DNA from: Comamonadaceae bacterium | GTDB taxonomy: Bacteria; Pseudomonadota; Gammaproteobacteria; Burkholderiales; Burkholderiaceae_C | Reading direction: 5' to 3' | NCBI GenBank assembly: GCA_947447985.1 | Contig: CANFLX010000005.1 | Span: 1 to 64,000 of the forward strand | Length of the DNA: 64,000 nt | Shown here: piece by piece, positions 8,853 to 17,457 of the stretch | How positions within the stretch are numbered: the stretch's first letter is position 1 | Layout: every line of letters starts with the position of its first letter | Notes under the pieces: model-generated | The model's input: the letters and a program-made list of their open reading frames with translations, nothing else | The model's database searches: none | Told to the model about the DNA's origin: nothing | Program-made: the position numbers and the translations under genes

Positions 8853-10226
8853 TTACCAGGACCAGCCAGCGCCCAGACCGACGGTCGGTGTTTGACCGCC
8901 TTCATCCAAGCCACCAGCGACCGAGAACTTGAGGGTTGGGCCTTTTTGCATTTGATGCACCACGCCCATACTCAGCGCGCTCTTGCCCATGAAGCTGCCA
9001 AGGCCCAAGCCAACGGAGGTTGTCTTGCCGGCTTCCGGTGAGGGAATGTTGGCAGCGGCGGTCACCGCAGCGATGGCACCTGCGAACTGGCGAACGTTGA
9101 CTGCATCAAAATCTGCAGCGCCGTTGGCCACGCCGGTCACGGTGATGGGCGCGCCGGACTGCGACTGGCTGAAGGTTGCAGCGCGGTTGTTCAAGGTCAG
9201 GCTCGACGACTGGGTACCACCGGACATCGTGGTTTGCGATTCCGTAACAACGATACCGTGGGTGTTGCCCAGGCCGTTGGTCAGGGTCAGCGAAGCGCTG
9301 GGGGCTGTCGAGTTGTCAGCGGTGATTTTGCCGTTGGCATCAACGCTGGCGCCGCCGGTGTTGCTGACCATCAGCTTGCCGGTGGTAGTGTTGCTTCCAT
9401 GTCCGGGCAGGCTGGAGGTGCCACCCGTCACAGTGAGGGAAGCGACATTGTTGGCTACAACCGAGGTCGCGTTGCCGCCACGGGTGGTCACGCTGGTGGC
9501 TGCGTTGCTGTTACCGATCGTGTTCACCGACGACGTGGTGGACACGCCGATGTTGTTGATGGGCGCTTCAATGTTATTAGTACCCGTCGCAGCGGTGATG
9601 TTGTTGTCGCCACCGGCGGTCAGGTAGTTGTTCTGGTCGGCTGCGATGCTGTTGTTGCCCGCGGACGCCAGGATGCTGTTGTCTCCGGTGGATGCGGTGA
9701 TGCTATTGCTCGCGCCGGTGATGGTGTTGGCGTTTACCGCGGTCATGGTGTTGTTAGCACCAGTGATCGTGTTAGTCGAGTTCACGCCACCGATGTTGTT
9801 GACGCTCGCGCCGGCGCCAGTACCAATGTTGGTGGTCTGGGTGCTGTTGACGTTAATGTTGGCTGCGCCGCCGGCTTGGGTGAATGCACCGGTGTTGCTC
9901 AAGGTGCCGGTATTGGTGATACCTGTGGTGGTGCTGGTACCGGTGACCGACAAAGTGCCAGAGAGCGTGGTAGCTGGGCTGGTGATGTTGAAGGCGGTGT
10001 TGCCCCGGAGGCTGGCATATCCGTCCGTGGTCAGGAAGAGCGCAGCACCGGCGCCGTTGAAGCTCCCGTTGCCGTTCGAAGTAATGTAGACACCCTCGCC
10101 ACCCGAGTTGTCGGTATTTGCGTATATACCAATGGATCCAAGGTCTGCCATGGCCTGGCCACTGGCCAGAACCGCCAAAACGCCTACGGCAACCAGGCTC
10201 TTGCGAAATTTCATTTGAACGTGCAT
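8853..10226 (-). CDS. YadA-like trimeric autotransporter adhesin (small)
   Basis: 457 residues. A signal peptide ends near AMA (residue 27). The body is rich in N, T, S, G and A; residues about 150-226 form a degenerate repeat of 7-9 residues beginning N-[TSN]-I or similar, as expected for a left-handed beta-roll or stalk. The last about 90 residues (VANGAADFDAVNVRQFAGAI, then a barrel with VGLGLGSFMGKSALSMG and the final aromatic-ending GLGAGWSW) match the YadA membrane anchor. Good ribosome site AGGAGT 8 nt before the ATG. The head is short and lacks a clear YadA-head domain. Probably surface adhesion; binding target unknown. Confidence 0.75.
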   Translation of the reverse strand: MHVQMKFRKSLVAVGVLAVLASGQAMADLGSIGIYANTDNSGGEGVYITSNGNGSFNGAGAALFLTTDGYASLRGNTAFNITSPATTLSGTLSVTGTSTTTGITNTGTLSNTGAFTQAGGAANINVNSTQTTNIGTGAGASVNNIGGVNSTNTITGANNTMTAVNANTITGASNSITASTGDNSILASAGNNSIAADQNNYLTAGGDNNITAATGTNNIEAPINNIGVSTTSSVNTIGNSNAATSVTTRGGNATSVVANNVASLTVTGGTSSLPGHGSNTTTGKLMVSNTGGASVDANGKITADNSTAPSASLTLTNGLGNTHGIVVTESQTTMSGGTQSSSLTLNNRAATFSQSQSGAPITVTGVANGAADFDAVNVRQFAGAIAAVTAAANIPSPEAGKTTSVGLGLGSFMGKSALSMGVVHQMQKGPTLKFSVAGGLDEGGQTPTVGLGAGWSW

Positions 10227-10286
10227 TTTCTAACTCCTAAAAAAATGACCCTGTCTGCAGGGCCGAACTAAGCCGTTGCTTGATAG

Positions 10287-10868
10287 CTATAAAACAACTT
10301 CTTTTTTGATCGACACACAGCCGCTTCCGGCTGGCATCAAAAAAACCTTCATGGACACGCCCCCGTTCAGGACGAGGATGTCTTTTTTCAGCATTCCCAC
10401 GCGTTTCAACTGCTGAAACTGCTCGTTGGCCAGTGCCTCACAGCTTTTGGGCCAGTAGGTCAGCGCGTCGTACGTGACGCCACACCCGTTGCTCTGGTTG
10501 GCCGCAAACGTGGCCGACACATAGGCCACACCGTCAGGGGTAGGCACCTCCATCAGCAAGGGCGTAATTTTGTTGTCGCCGTCCTGGGGCGACCCCATCA
10601 GGAAAGCGCCGGCGTTGGCGTTAAAACCTAAGTAATTGCTCACTTGCTCAACGCGCGATGCGCATTTCAAAATGTTTTGGCCCACCGCAGCGCGGGTCAC
10701 CGCATTCGGGCCTGCTGCGGGCGCTGGGCTTTGTGGCGCGCTGGGCTCTTTAGGCGCAGCCGCCGGTACTTGCGCATTGGCGACCATGGCGAAGCCCGTG
10801 AGCGCCGTCGCCACAAGCAGCCCTGTCCAAGACTTTGTTTTGATTTTGACACTATCTTGGAAATTCAT
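10287..10868 (-). CDS. Secreted protein of unknown function, four-cysteine
   Basis: 193 residues; I do not recognise the family. A signal peptide ends at about VANAQ (residue 33), followed by a proline/alanine-rich linker (VPAAAPKEPSAPQSPAPAAG). The folded part has four cysteines (in LKCASR, NGCGVT, KSCEAL, GCVSIK), which could form two disulfides in the periplasm or outside. It lies 60 bp upstream of the adhesin gene on the same strand with no terminator between, so the two are probably one transcript; a chaperone or surface partner for the adhesin is only a guess. Confidence 0.6.
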   Translation of the reverse strand: MNFQDSVKIKTKSWTGLLVATALTGFAMVANAQVPAAAPKEPSAPQSPAPAAGPNAVTRAAVGQNILKCASRVEQVSNYLGFNANAGAFLMGSPQDGDNKITPLLMEVPTPDGVAYVSATFAANQSNGCGVTYDALTYWPKSCEALANEQFQQLKRVGMLKKDILVLNGGVSMKVFLMPAGSGCVSIKKEVVL

Positions 10869-10892
10869 ACTTCTCTAGTATAAATTGCTTAT

Positions 10893-10927
10893 TTGACCTA
10901 AATCTGACAATTTCTGACCGAAAGTCA
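10893..10927. promoter_or_regulatory. TGAC repeats at helical spacing upstream of the secreted-protein/adhesin unit
   Basis: TGAC occurs at 10894, 10905 and 10915, spaced 11 and 10 bp, with an inverted GTCAAC at 10924. The repeats sit in AT-rich DNA 25-60 bp upstream of the start at 10868. Same-face spacing is typical of sites for a regulator binding in tandem. No clear -35/-10 pair could be assigned, so the role is tentative. Confidence 0.35.
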
Positions 10928-10977
10928 ACAATTTACCCGCTTTGGGGTGCCGCAAGCGGCTGCGCCGCGGAGTCGGG

Positions 10978-11910
10978 CTACGCGGCTGCGCTGCGCGCGA
11001 AGGCGGCCAAGGTTTGCAGCGCCTGGCGGGCCGAGCGCAAGTAAAACGCTTGCAAGTGAAAAACATCCCAGCGCTCCTCGTGGATCTCCAGTTGGCACAC
11101 CACGCCGCACTGCTGCGCATGGGCTGCGAGCCGCGTGGCGTCGGGCAGCAAAATTTCCTCGTCGCCAGCCTGAATCAGCATGGGCGGCAGCCCTGCCAGG
11201 TCGGTGTGCAAAGGCGAAAACTCGGGTGTGCCGTGCGGCACATGCAACCAGCCAAGGCCCTGGCGGAGCCAGTCTGCGCTCACCATGGGGTCGGCGCGCA
11301 CGCCCTGCGGGCTTGGGGCACGTTGTGCTGCGGCGTTGGTGTCTGTCACCGGCGAAATCAGGGCCAAGCCTGCAGGCAGCGCTTGTCCTTGCTGTTGCAA
11401 ACGCAGGACCAAGGCCAAGGCCAGCGTGCCACCCGCCGAGTCACCCGCCACCACAATGTGCTCACTCGAATAACCGCGCATGCGCAGCGCGCCATAGGTC
11501 GCCAGGGCGTCATCCAAGGCGCAGGGGTAGGGGTGTTCGGGGGCGAGGCGGTAGTTGGGAATCCAGACCGGCAGTCCGCTCTCGAAAGCCAAGTGGGAGC
11601 ACAGGCCACGGTGGGTTCCAGCGCTGCCAAGACAAAACGCGCCGCCGTGCAGGTACAAGATGACCGCTCGGGCCTCTGCCTGTGGGGGCGACAGCACTTC
11701 AATCTCAAGATGTCCGACCTGCTGCGTGCTGCGTCTGAGCCCCATGCGCCCCGGCATCAAAAGTGCCAAAGCATTCACCAACCGGCGTTGGCCCACGGCT
11801 TGCAGCCGTGGTCCGATCCAAGGCTGAAAAGCGACGCGCAAAAAGACGCGTAAAAAGGCGGCAAGAAACCGTTCCAGCCGACCGTGGGGCGCCAGGACGC
11901 GGCGAATCAT
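10978..11910 (-). CDS. Alpha/beta hydrolase esterase, hormone-sensitive-lipase family
   Basis: 310 residues from the ATG at 11910; a longer frame exists but overlaps the monooxygenase. Motifs in order: oxyanion-hole YLHGGAFCLGS, nucleophile GDSAGG, acid residue region AGDEEILLPDA, and histidine near DVFHLQAF. This is the HSL-type (bacterial family IV) carboxylesterase layout. Its start overlaps the stop of the monooxygenase gene (ATGA, 11907-11910). A Baeyer-Villiger enzyme makes esters, so this hydrolase probably cleaves the product to alcohol and acid; substrate unknown. Confidence 0.85.
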   Translation of the reverse strand: MIRRVLAPHGRLERFLAAFLRVFLRVAFQPWIGPRLQAVGQRRLVNALALLMPGRMGLRRSTQQVGHLEIEVLSPPQAEARAVILYLHGGAFCLGSAGTHRGLCSHLAFESGLPVWIPNYRLAPEHPYPCALDDALATYGALRMRGYSSEHIVVAGDSAGGTLALALVLRLQQQGQALPAGLALISPVTDTNAAAQRAPSPQGVRADPMVSADWLRQGLGWLHVPHGTPEFSPLHTDLAGLPPMLIQAGDEEILLPDATRLAAHAQQCGVVCQLEIHEERWDVFHLQAFYLRSARQALQTLAAFARSAAA

Positions 11911-13427
11911 GGCGTCACACCCTCGGTGGTGGGCTGCGTGCGGGTGAAGCGGTAGGCGCCCAGGCTTCCCCAGCGGGCGAGCCAGCGGTAGCTGAGCGTA
12001 AAGCCCGGCCATGTGGTGCTGTTGTAGCCTTGTTCATCCACATACCAACTGCTGCAGCCGACCCACACGGTATTGGCAAAGCGCGACTGCACGTCCGCGG
12101 TGAACCGTTGGTAGGCCGCAGGCTGCACCTCGATCGTGCTGGCGCGGGATTGCTTCATTTTTTGGAGGCATCGCACCACGTGGGCGATCTGGGTTTCGAT
12201 CATGTACACGATGGAGTTGTGTCCCAAATTGGTATTGGGGCCATACAGCATAAAAAAATTGGGGAACTCCGGCACCATGATGCCCATGTAGGCCTTGGCC
12301 CCCAGCGCCCATGCGTCGCTGAGTTTTTTGCCCTGGCGTCCCCGGATCTCCAACGGCGCCAGAAACCGGGTGGCTGCAAAGCCGGTTCCATAAATGATGG
12401 CGTCCACCCCATGGTGTTGACCCGCATGGGTCTGCACACCCGTGGGCGTGATGCGCTGTATGGCATCGGTCTCAAGCTGCACATGGGGCTGGTCAAAAGT
12501 GGCCAGGTAGTCGCTGGACAGCAGGATGCGTTTACAGCCGATGGGGTCATCGGGAACCATCTTTCTACGCACCGCGGGGTCGGACACCTGGCGCTCCAAG
12601 AGGCGCATAAACGGCCACTTGCCCACGGGCGTCATCAGCCACTTCATGCGCGTAAACGCCAGCGCGCGGGACTCGTACTGCACATAAATAGCCAAACGGC
12701 GCAGACGCATCGTCCACGGCGCCGATTTGCAAAGCAGGCGCTCCCATGCCGTGTAGGGACGGTCCGGGCGCGGCAGGATGTAAGCGGGCGAACGTTGAAA
12801 AACGGTCAAAGACGTCACTTTGTATGCAATCGCGGGCACAAACTGGATGGCCGAGGCCCCCGTGCCGATGACCGCCACACGCTTGCCTGCGAGGTCAAAA
12901 CTGTGGTCCCACTGCGCCGAGTGAAAGGCCTTGCCTTCAAACCTGTCCATTCCTTCGATGCGGGGCAGGGCAGGCAGGCTGAGTTGCCCCATGGCCGTTA
13001 CCACCAGTTGGCTGCGCAAGGCGCTGCCGTCTTTCAGCGTGACGGTCCACAGCGCCGCTTTGTCCTGGTAGTCCACCGCGCGGACCTCTGCGCCGAAGCG
13101 AACGTGGCGCTGCAGGTCAAAGCGTTGCGCGCAGTCTTGCAGGTAGGCAAAAATTTCGTGCTGCTGTGCAAACTTGCGCGTCCAATTCGCATTGGGGAAA
13201 AAAGAAAAGGAGTAGAGGTGCGAGGGCACATCGCAGGCGGCGCCGGGATAGCGGTTGTCGCGCCAGACGCCACCAACATCGTGCGCTTTTTCCAAAATGA
13301 CGAAGTCGTCGATGCCCTGTTTGCGCAGTGCGACGGCCATACCCAAACCGGCAAAGCCGGTGCCGATGATGATCGCGGTGTGCGTGTGCCGGGTGTCGCG
13401 GGGGGTGATTGCGCTGGGGATATCCAT
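11907..13427 (-). CDS. Flavin-dependent Baeyer-Villiger monooxygenase
   Basis: 506 residues. Two Rossmann motifs are visible: FAD-binding IIIGTGFAGLG (about 20-30) and NADP-binding VIGTGASA (about 187-193). Between them is the Baeyer-Villiger fingerprint F-x-G-x-x-x-H-x-x-x-W-D: Phe163, His169, Trp173, Asp174 (FEGKAFHSAQWDHS). The enzyme inserts an oxygen next to a ketone using NADPH and O2 to give an ester or lactone. Translationally coupled to the esterase gene downstream. The native ketone is unknown. Confidence 0.87.
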   Translation of the reverse strand: MDIPSAITPRDTRHTHTAIIIGTGFAGLGMAVALRKQGIDDFVILEKAHDVGGVWRDNRYPGAACDVPSHLYSFSFFPNANWTRKFAQQHEIFAYLQDCAQRFDLQRHVRFGAEVRAVDYQDKAALWTVTLKDGSALRSQLVVTAMGQLSLPALPRIEGMDRFEGKAFHSAQWDHSFDLAGKRVAVIGTGASAIQFVPAIAYKVTSLTVFQRSPAYILPRPDRPYTAWERLLCKSAPWTMRLRRLAIYVQYESRALAFTRMKWLMTPVGKWPFMRLLERQVSDPAVRRKMVPDDPIGCKRILLSSDYLATFDQPHVQLETDAIQRITPTGVQTHAGQHHGVDAIIYGTGFAATRFLAPLEIRGRQGKKLSDAWALGAKAYMGIMVPEFPNFFMLYGPNTNLGHNSIVYMIETQIAHVVRCLQKMKQSRASTIEVQPAAYQRFTADVQSRFANTVWVGCSSWYVDEQGYNSTTWPGFTLSYRWLARWGSLGAYRFTRTQPTTEGVTP

Positions 13428-13495
13428 GCGCAGAGTGTCCCCTTTAATCGGGCCAATCGGTCCGACCTAGGGTAAACACGGGGCGCTGAGTCAAG

Positions 13496-14086
13496 TCACT
13501 TTTTGATGGCCATCTCATTGGCCACATGCTTGACACCCGCAATGGCTTGGGTCAATGCCATGGCGCGGTCCATTTGTGTCTGGTTGTCGACGAAACCACT
13601 GAGCTGAACCTCGTCGATATGCGTCACCACCCGAATGTCGAGGCTGTGCATGCCAGGGTCGGCCAGCAAAGCTGCTTTGACGCGGGCAGTCATAACGCTG
13701 TCGTCCACCTTGTTTCCCGCGGTGGCGCTCGCGCCCTTGAGGATGACATTGTTTTGAACGCTGCCCACACCTTCGACGGCGTGCACCGTTTCCAAAGCCA
13801 AGTCAAGCTGCGCCTGGGTGTCGACAAAGCCGCTGAGCAGCACTTCGCCATTGCGGGTTTCGACCTTGAAGTCGTAGCTGTTGATTTTGGGATTGGCCAT
13901 CAGCGCGGACTTGATGCGTGCTGTCACCACCGTGTTGTCGATCACATCGCCCATGCTGGCGGTGGGCGCTGCGGAGCTCGATTCTTCGGGTGTCTTGCCG
14001 CAGGCGGCCAGGCTGATGGCCAATATGCCAGCGAGCGCCTTGGCCATGGCCGCATTGCCTGGACTGTGGGGGGTGGTGTGGACCAT
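13496..14086 (-). CDS. Lipoprotein with two BON domains (OsmY-like)
   Basis: 196 residues from the ATG at 14086, which has AAGGAA 8 nt upstream; longer in-frame starts run into the terminator before it. A lipobox LAACGK places it as a lipoprotein. Two BON domains follow: one starting near DNTVVTARIKSALMANPKI with the V-LSGFVDTQAQ turn, the second near DDSVMTARVKAALLADPGM with VQLSGFVDNQTQ. BON domains bind membranes or lipids and are common in osmotic and envelope stress proteins. Transcribed separately from the upstream BON gene, because a terminator lies between. Confidence 0.82.
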   Translation of the reverse strand: MVHTTPHSPGNAAMAKALAGILAISLAACGKTPEESSSAAPTASMGDVIDNTVVTARIKSALMANPKINSYDFKVETRNGEVLLSGFVDTQAQLDLALETVHAVEGVGSVQNNVILKGASATAGNKVDDSVMTARVKAALLADPGMHSLDIRVVTHIDEVQLSGFVDNQTQMDRAMALTQAIAGVKHVANEMAIKK

Positions 14087-14112
14087 GTTCTGGGTTCCTT
14101 GAGGTGGTTTCA

Positions 14113-14154
14113 ATAAAAAGGCCGCACCAACGCCAAGGGGCGACCGGTGCGGCC
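14113..14154 (-). terminator. Rho-independent terminator between the two BON genes
   Basis: A 9-bp stem GGCCGCACC (14120-14128) with GGTGCGGCC (14146-14154), an inner CGCC/GGCG stem, and a T run on the minus strand (A run at 14115-14119 on plus). It ends transcripts from the 14182-14496 gene. Confidence 0.8.
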
Positions 14155-14181
14155 AGGCTTGCAAACGCTGCCAGCGGCGGT

Positions 14182-14496
14182 TTACGGACGGACGATGATT
14201 TCGTTTCTCACGCTCGTCACACCCTTCACACCCCGGGCAATGGTCTCTGCCGTGGAGCGCTCGGTGGCGTTTTTGGCAAAGCCGGACAGCATCACGGTGC
14301 CTTTGAGGGTTTCAACGCTGATGGCCGTGGCATCCACCTGCTTGTTTTCGACAAAGCGCGACTTGACCATGGTGGTGATGCCTGTGTCGTCCACATAGGC
14401 GCCCACAGATTCCTGACCGCGCTGTACAGCGCAGCCCGTGGCAGTGAGCATGGCCACGGCGGTGGCAGTGATGGCAAGGATGTTGCGAAGTTTCAT
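14182..14496 (-). CDS. Single-BON-domain lipoprotein
   Basis: 104 residues from the ATG at 14496 behind TGGAGA. A signal peptide with lipobox LTATGC gives a lipoprotein. One BON domain covers residues about 35-104: DTGITTMVKSRFVENKQVDA, then VMLSGFAKNATERSTAE and the ending VKGVTSVRNEIIVRP. Small BON proteins of this kind are usually envelope-stress or osmotically induced. It follows the outer-membrane barrel gene by 97 bp on the same strand. Confidence 0.82.
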   Translation of the reverse strand: MKLRNILAITATAVAMLTATGCAVQRGQESVGAYVDDTGITTMVKSRFVENKQVDATAISVETLKGTVMLSGFAKNATERSTAETIARGVKGVTSVRNEIIVRP

Positions 14497-14593
14497 GGAA
14501 ATTCTCCAGTAGGTTGAAATTGAGTGAACAAATGGGATGGTGATGGGCCCCACCATCCATGGGCTGCATACGGGGTGACGGGTCAGCGGTCGG

Positions 14594-15298
14594 TCATTGG
14601 GGGGCGGGGGTCGATGCGGGTTCGGGCGTCATGGCTTGGGGCAGGCCCCAGGAATACACCAGCCCCACCGTCAGGTGGTCCACATCGCCACGCCCCCCCA
14701 CCGCATCGCTGATGCGGTAACGTTCGATCTCAGCGCGCACGCTCAGTGCTTCGGTCAGCGCGTATTCCATCCCGAAACCGATTTTGGGATTGAGCTCGGT
14801 TTGCGAGGGGTTGGGGTTCGCCGCCGTCACGGCGCCGCTGGCGACAAAGTTGTCTTGCACTTGCGCGTAGTTCAAACCCACTTTGGCAGAGACGCGCAAC
14901 TTGTTGGTCAAGGGAGCCATCAGCACGGCGTCCAGTCCCAGGCCCCGGACGCGGGACTCACCCGTCAAAGTTCCAGCAGGCGTGGTGCTCACGGCAAAGC
15001 CGTATTTGCCCAAGTCAAAGTAGCTGGCTTCTAGCGCGAAATTGGGGCTGAAGTGGTAGCCGCCAAAGACCTTGTAGCCGTTGTCGCGGCTGTCGTCTGT
15101 GATGCTCGCCAGTGGCAGCCCGGCAGCGCTCAGGCCTTGCAGAATCCGGCCGTCGTCGATCGTGCCCTGGCTGGGGCCGCCACTGGCGCCGATGTACCAG
15201 GGCATGGCCTCATCGGCCCAGGTCGCACACGACGTGGTGATGGCGACTGCCATAAAACAAAGTTTGAAATAGCAGCGGGCCTGTGTGTTGGGGTTCAT
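14594..15298 (-). CDS. Outer-membrane beta-barrel protein, OmpA/OmpW-like porin-type
   Basis: 234 residues from the ATG at 15298, with GGAGA five bases upstream. A signal peptide ends near TWADEAMPWY. Alternating strands rich in aromatic and glycine residues follow (YKVFGGYHFSPNFALEASYF, LRVSAKVGLNYAQVQ, IGFGMEYALTEALSVRAEIE), giving the usual eight-stranded small barrel, ending VGLVYSW and a short proline-rich tail instead of a terminal aromatic. 26 bp downstream of the ice-binding lipoprotein gene, so probably co-transcribed. Confidence 0.75.
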   Translation of the reverse strand: MNPNTQARCYFKLCFMAVAITTSCATWADEAMPWYIGASGGPSQGTIDDGRILQGLSAAGLPLASITDDSRDNGYKVFGGYHFSPNFALEASYFDLGKYGFAVSTTPAGTLTGESRVRGLGLDAVLMAPLTNKLRVSAKVGLNYAQVQDNFVASGAVTAANPNPSQTELNPKIGFGMEYALTEALSVRAEIERYRISDAVGGRGDVDHLTVGLVYSWGLPQAMTPEPASTPAPQ

Positions 15299-15324
15299 GT
15301 GAATCTCCGGTGTGTAGGGGCGAA

Positions 15325-17295
15325 TCAGGGAGCGGGAACCGTGATGACGGTGTTGGTCATGGTGACCCCCGCCGCGATGGCGATGGCGCGGCCGAAGAGG
15401 CGTGTGTCGGGCGCCGTCGGCGGGCTGCCGCCTGTCGTCGAGAAGGTGATGGACGCATTGGAAAGCAGCGTGCCAACCATGGTCGAGCCGGTGCCTATGG
15501 TGGCACCTGCGGGCACGTACCAAAACACGTTCTTGGCCAGCGCACCGTTGATCAACAAAACCTGAATCGCGGTCGCAGGAACTGCAGGGCCCGTGAGTCC
15601 CACGGTTAGCGTTCCTGTGCTGGCCGCCGTTTGAAACACCCAGACGGCGTTGGCATCGCCAGCGGCGTCCAGGGTGAGGTTGCCCGCGTTAGGCGCCGTG
15701 ATGCCAATGCCATAGGTGCCGGTGGTGGACAGGTACACGCCTGGCGGCAGGGTGCGCCATGCAAGCTGTCCAGCACCTTGTCCAAGGCCGCCACAGCTGG
15801 GGCATTGGCTCAAGCTGGACACATCAATGCCACCCGCCAGCGAGGCAGGGGAGATGCTGTTGTAGGCGGTCAAAGCGTCGGCCTGCGCTGCGATGACCGC
15901 TGCCCCCGGGGTGGAGAGCGGTGGGTCGGTCAAGGTATAGACCAGCCCGTTGACGATGCCCGCGTTGTCCCCGGTGACGGTGTAAACGTTGCCGCCGCTG
16001 TCGGTCAGACCGGTGATGCTGCTGGACGCCGCGTTGACGCCTACATCGCCATGGATGCGGGTACTGAGACCGTCGTTGGTGAGGCTCGAACTCCCACCAA
16101 AGCTGCCAAATGGCGCCATGGCTCCAAGCCTGGGTGCGACCGCACAGGTGGACGCATTGGTGGTGAAGTGCACGAAGTGATCGGCAACCATGGTGTTACC
16201 CGCCACATCTTTGACGCCGCTTGCGCCGCCTTTCACCGTTGCAACGTAACTGGTGGCAGGGGTACCGATCAGGTTGCCGGAGGGATTGAAGCTGGCGATA
16301 TGGGTCAAGGGGTCATAACTCACCAGACCCGGCACGGCAGCACCTGCGGTGGGCGCCAGGTTGAAACTGCTGTTGGTCACGCTCAGTGGGTCCATGGCCT
16401 CGCTGAAAGTGACGTTGACCGTTTTGTTGATGCACACGCCAATGGCGAGGTTCAAGGGGTTGCTGCCCAGGACCGTCGGGGGCACGGTGTCGCCTGACGG
16501 ACTGGCTGCGGTGGTCCAGCTCCACACATAGTCAGCGGCCAGCCGGTTGCCTGCAAGATCGGACGCCCCGCCACTGGCCCCCTTGATGGTGGCTGTGTAG
16601 GCGGTGGACGGTGTCAAGCTCACCGAGGGCGTGAAGAGGACCGTGCTGGCGCTCAAGGCGAGTCCGCCCGCCACTGGGTTGTTGCTCACACTTTCTTTGA
16701 GCGCGAAATTGGCGCCCACCAGGCTTGCGGGGTTCATGGCTTCGCTGAAGGTGGCCCCCACTTTGGTGTTGACGGGCACGTTGACCGCGCCATTGGCGTT
16801 CAGCGTGCTGATGACCGTGGGCACCGTACTGTCCGGTGTCGACGATGTTCTGAAAGTCCAGCTGAAATTGTTGGCCATGGCAAGCCCTGTGCTGTCCTGA
16901 GCCGCCGTGGTGATGGTGGCGGTGCAATTGGCATTGGCCGGCAGATTGGGCAAGGCGGGCAGTGTCAGCGTCGCCGTGGTGCTGGCGGCGGTGTAGTCGG
17001 CGGTGCCGGCAAAGGGCGTTCCCGTGGGGCAGGCGAGGGTGAAACTGCTTAACAGGGTCGCGCGGTTCATGGGCTTGCTGAAGGTGGCGGTCAGCACCTT
17101 GGTGTTGAGCGCCACAGCCGGAGCCAGTGCCAGCGGGACCACCGCGGTCACGGTAGGCGCCACAGGGGTCGCACCGGCATCCACTCCGCCCAAAATGGGG
17201 GTCTGCGTGCCGCCACCACAAGCGGCAAGCGCTGCGGTGAGTGCCAAGGCGCACAGGCGTGCGACTCGGTCATCGAAGGTGGTAAAGATGGTCAT
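15325..17295 (-). CDS. Lipoprotein with three Ig-like (Big_5) domains and a DUF3494 ice-binding domain
   Basis: 656 residues from the ATG at 17295. The signal peptide ends in a lipobox LAACGG (Cys26). Three Big_5/SbsA-type Ig-like domains follow at about 46-150, 156-262 and 270-380, each with the F-S-x-x-M-N/D pattern (ATFSKPMNRAT, ATFSEAMNPAS, TFSEAMDPLS). Residues about 385-654 are an ice-binding-like DUF3494 beta-helix: GVYLSTTGTYGI, LTLDAAGDANAVWVFQ, NVFWYVPAGATIG and the ending GRAIAIAAGVTMTNTVI. Likely an outer-membrane lipoprotein displaying the domain outside, for ice or surface attachment. Ice activity itself cannot be read from sequence. Confidence 0.85.
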   Translation of the reverse strand: MTIFTTFDDRVARLCALALTAALAACGGGTQTPILGGVDAGATPVAPTVTAVVPLALAPAVALNTKVLTATFSKPMNRATLLSSFTLACPTGTPFAGTADYTAASTTATLTLPALPNLPANANCTATITTAAQDSTGLAMANNFSWTFRTSSTPDSTVPTVISTLNANGAVNVPVNTKVGATFSEAMNPASLVGANFALKESVSNNPVAGGLALSASTVLFTPSVSLTPSTAYTATIKGASGGASDLAGNRLAADYVWSWTTAASPSGDTVPPTVLGSNPLNLAIGVCINKTVNVTFSEAMDPLSVTNSSFNLAPTAGAAVPGLVSYDPLTHIASFNPSGNLIGTPATSYVATVKGGASGVKDVAGNTMVADHFVHFTTNASTCAVAPRLGAMAPFGSFGGSSSLTNDGLSTRIHGDVGVNAASSSITGLTDSGGNVYTVTGDNAGIVNGLVYTLTDPPLSTPGAAVIAAQADALTAYNSISPASLAGGIDVSSLSQCPSCGGLGQGAGQLAWRTLPPGVYLSTTGTYGIGITAPNAGNLTLDAAGDANAVWVFQTAASTGTLTVGLTGPAVPATAIQVLLINGALAKNVFWYVPAGATIGTGSTMVGTLLSNASITFSTTGGSPPTAPDTRLFGRAIAIAAGVTMTNTVITVPAP

Positions 17296-17457
17296 AGTCG
17301 GGTCCCGTGGCATGGTGGATGAACTCGCATGGGCGAGGAAAGTGGGTTGATGGCTTGCAGTATTTCGACTCAGGGCAAATAGTTCGGTGCGCTGAGGCAC
17401 ATTCACTGGGTGTCCCATCACACAGACCCCATGCGTTCGGAGTGGTACAAGCGCGCC

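Noticed and set aside
9234..10271. Plus-strand open frames across the adhesin gene
   Set aside because: Repeats on the minus strand keep other frames open; no ribosome site or domain on plus.
10876..10884. TATACT just before the secreted-protein start at 10868 as a -10 element
   Set aside because: No -35 at usual spacing, and the bases between it and the ATG (AGAGAAG) look like a ribosome site instead.
11763..13475. Long frame on plus opposite the esterase and Baeyer-Villiger genes
   Set aside because: The minus-strand genes have intact catalytic motifs; this frame has none.
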